Shown here: positions 62,854-64,000 of the stretch, one piece after another
Position numbering within the stretch: the first letter of the stretch is position 1
Layout: the number at the start of each line of letters is the position of its first letter
Source of the DNA: Chionis minor
Taxonomy: Eukaryota > Chordata > Aves > Charadriiformes > Chionididae
Assembly: GCA_013398295.1 (NCBI GenBank)
Contig: VZSF01010416.1
Coordinates: forward strand, 456,098 to 520,097
Direction of reading: 5' to 3'
Length of the DNA: 64,000 bases
Position numbers and translations under genes: made by a program
The notes under the pieces: generated by a model
Database searches by the model: none
Told to the model about the DNA's origin: nothing
The model's input: only the letters and a program-made list of their open reading frames with translations

Positions 62854-64000
62854 TGCCTGCTTTTCAGCTAGCTGGAAAGAAGGGGTTTTTTGTCCTGCAC
62901 AACTCCAAGAAGCCCCTCTGAGCCTTCGCCCCACCTTCCCCGTGTGCAGTCAGTGTACTCAAGCCTTGCAGGTCGGTTCCTGAATTTGGCCCTTTATGAA
63001 TAGATCACTATGCTGGCTGCTCCGAGACGTACACAGCCAGTTGTATGTGGGGTAGAATCGTAAGCAAGGGCAGGAATGCTTGTTTGGCAGCCTTTCCTGG
63101 CCTCCGAGTGTCTGCTGACTTCTCTCTTTTTTTTTTTTCCTCCTTTTTTTTTTTTTTTTTTTGTCTCTGCCACCTAATTTTTAAGCTGGGTTTTGATCTT
63201 CTCTGCCAGTGTAAATCAGGAGAGTCGCTCCAGACTGACATCAAGTGGGCATGTGCATGTTTCAGAGTGCTGCTGTCTAAATATCTGGACATCTCGCAGC
63301 AAATGGGAGTTGGGATAGGTGACCGCACATCTCTACCTGCTGTCTTCTCCCCTCTCTGGATCAGCTGGGGTCTGTTCGGTGTCTGTTTAGTTAGCAGTCA
63401 GCTGAGAAAAGACAGGTCAATGATGAAGAAAAGAAAAAGCTAAGAAGCCCTGCTTTTAATATACAATATTCATACTCTCACCCACTCTTTCCATATATAT
63501 CTTACTTCTGCAATTAAACACATTACTAAAGGAGAAGGTAATATTTCAAGCTGAAGAGTAAATTGGAAAGCTGTGTTTTTCATTTAGATGAGTTAAACGC
63601 ACAAGGGACAGCTGGAATGGCAGTTACAATTAGACTACCCATTAGGATGCATTAGATGACATTAACCCAAGACCTCTCGGGTCCACCGCAAAGCTGTCGG
63701 GCTGCAAGGCAGTTTTAAAAGTAACCTAGAGCTTTAAAGTGACACTCATGTTCAGTGCAAACATTGAAAGGGATTTTTTTTCCTATTCGTGACATGGCAC
63801 ACGATCAGTGTTGCTGCTTCCAGACTACAGGGGCTTGGCACTTCTTTTCAAGCCTTTATAAGGCTGAAATCAAATGCTGCAATAACCCTTTCGCTGCCAT
63901 AAAAGTATTCCAGAAATGCTATGCAAAATGCCCCAGCAAGCACAGCCAGACGAGGGTGTGACCAATCAGACACCCTTCCCAAATACTGCTTATTCATCTT
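62854..64000. other. Non-coding stretch, poly-T tracts and AT-rich block
   Basis: It contains the T-rich tract at 63127-63162 and an AT-rich, repeat-free block from about 63455 to 63680. The block carries GCAATTAAACACATTACTAA, TTAGATGAGTTAAACGC and TACAATTAGACTACCCATTAG, which has the texture of a conserved element. No gene is visible. Confidence 0.5.
63127..63162. repeat. Poly-T / T-rich tract
   Basis: Two T runs of 12 and 19 bases separated by CCTCC. Simple sequence. Confidence 0.9.

Noticed and set aside
1..64000. CRISPR arrays, bacterial operons, rRNA or tRNA genes, retroviral genes
   Set aside because: No regularly spaced repeats, Shine-Dalgarno/operon packing, rRNA segments, cloverleaf tRNAs or gag/pol/env-like frames were seen. 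The only tRNA-like text is the decayed head of SINEs.

Overview
The window looks like nuclear DNA from a bird, or a close archosaur relative. The best evidence is several copies of the CR1 (chicken repeat 1) LINE, including a roughly 0.6 kb 3' end at 33632-34245 and a shorter, closely similar 3' tail at 4707-4898. Old, decayed MIR-type SINE fragments and remnants of other ancient amniote repeats are also present. Base composition is moderate, introns or intergenic DNA dominate, and nothing resembles bacterial gene packing, operons, CRISPR arrays or rRNA. The species cannot be named from the sequence.

I found no protein-coding gene that I can support. Open frames are short, overlap in several frames, and none encodes a protein family I recognise. 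The window is therefore best read as intergenic (gene-desert) or large-intron DNA. Two weak coding candidates are recorded: a 107-bp segment with a good acceptor and donor at 45669-45775, and a minus-strand open segment at 11891-12097.

Layout. 1-4.7 kb: unremarkable AT-rich DNA with a 20-bp tandem duplication. 4.7-10.7 kb: a CR1 tail, a small CpG-rich patch, and an AT-rich block at 7160-7625 that looks like a conserved enhancer. 10.7-25.4 kb: MIR fragments, a cluster of TAATT homeodomain cores at 15.3 kb, and further CpG-rich patches at 14.1 and 18.7 kb. 25.4-34.2 kb: CR1 fragments in opposite orientations, a 39-bp minisatellite, possible regulatory blocks at 28.3-30.9 kb, and the longest CR1 copy. 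34.2-44.9 kb: two same-orientation fragments of one old LINE family, a MIR fragment, a 78-bp-offset duplication, and an older CR1 copy. 44.9-56 kb: the candidate exon, a repeat-like block with inverted ends, a clear MITE-like element with inverted ends at 49.5-49.8 kb, and two MIR-like fragments in series. 56-64 kb: MIR-like fragments, poly-T tracts and an AT-rich possible conserved block near the end.

If the window does anything, it is most likely long-range regulation. Several blocks carry dense homeodomain, TCF/LEF-like and GATA-like words. This is inference from sequence texture only; a cross-species alignment would be decisive.
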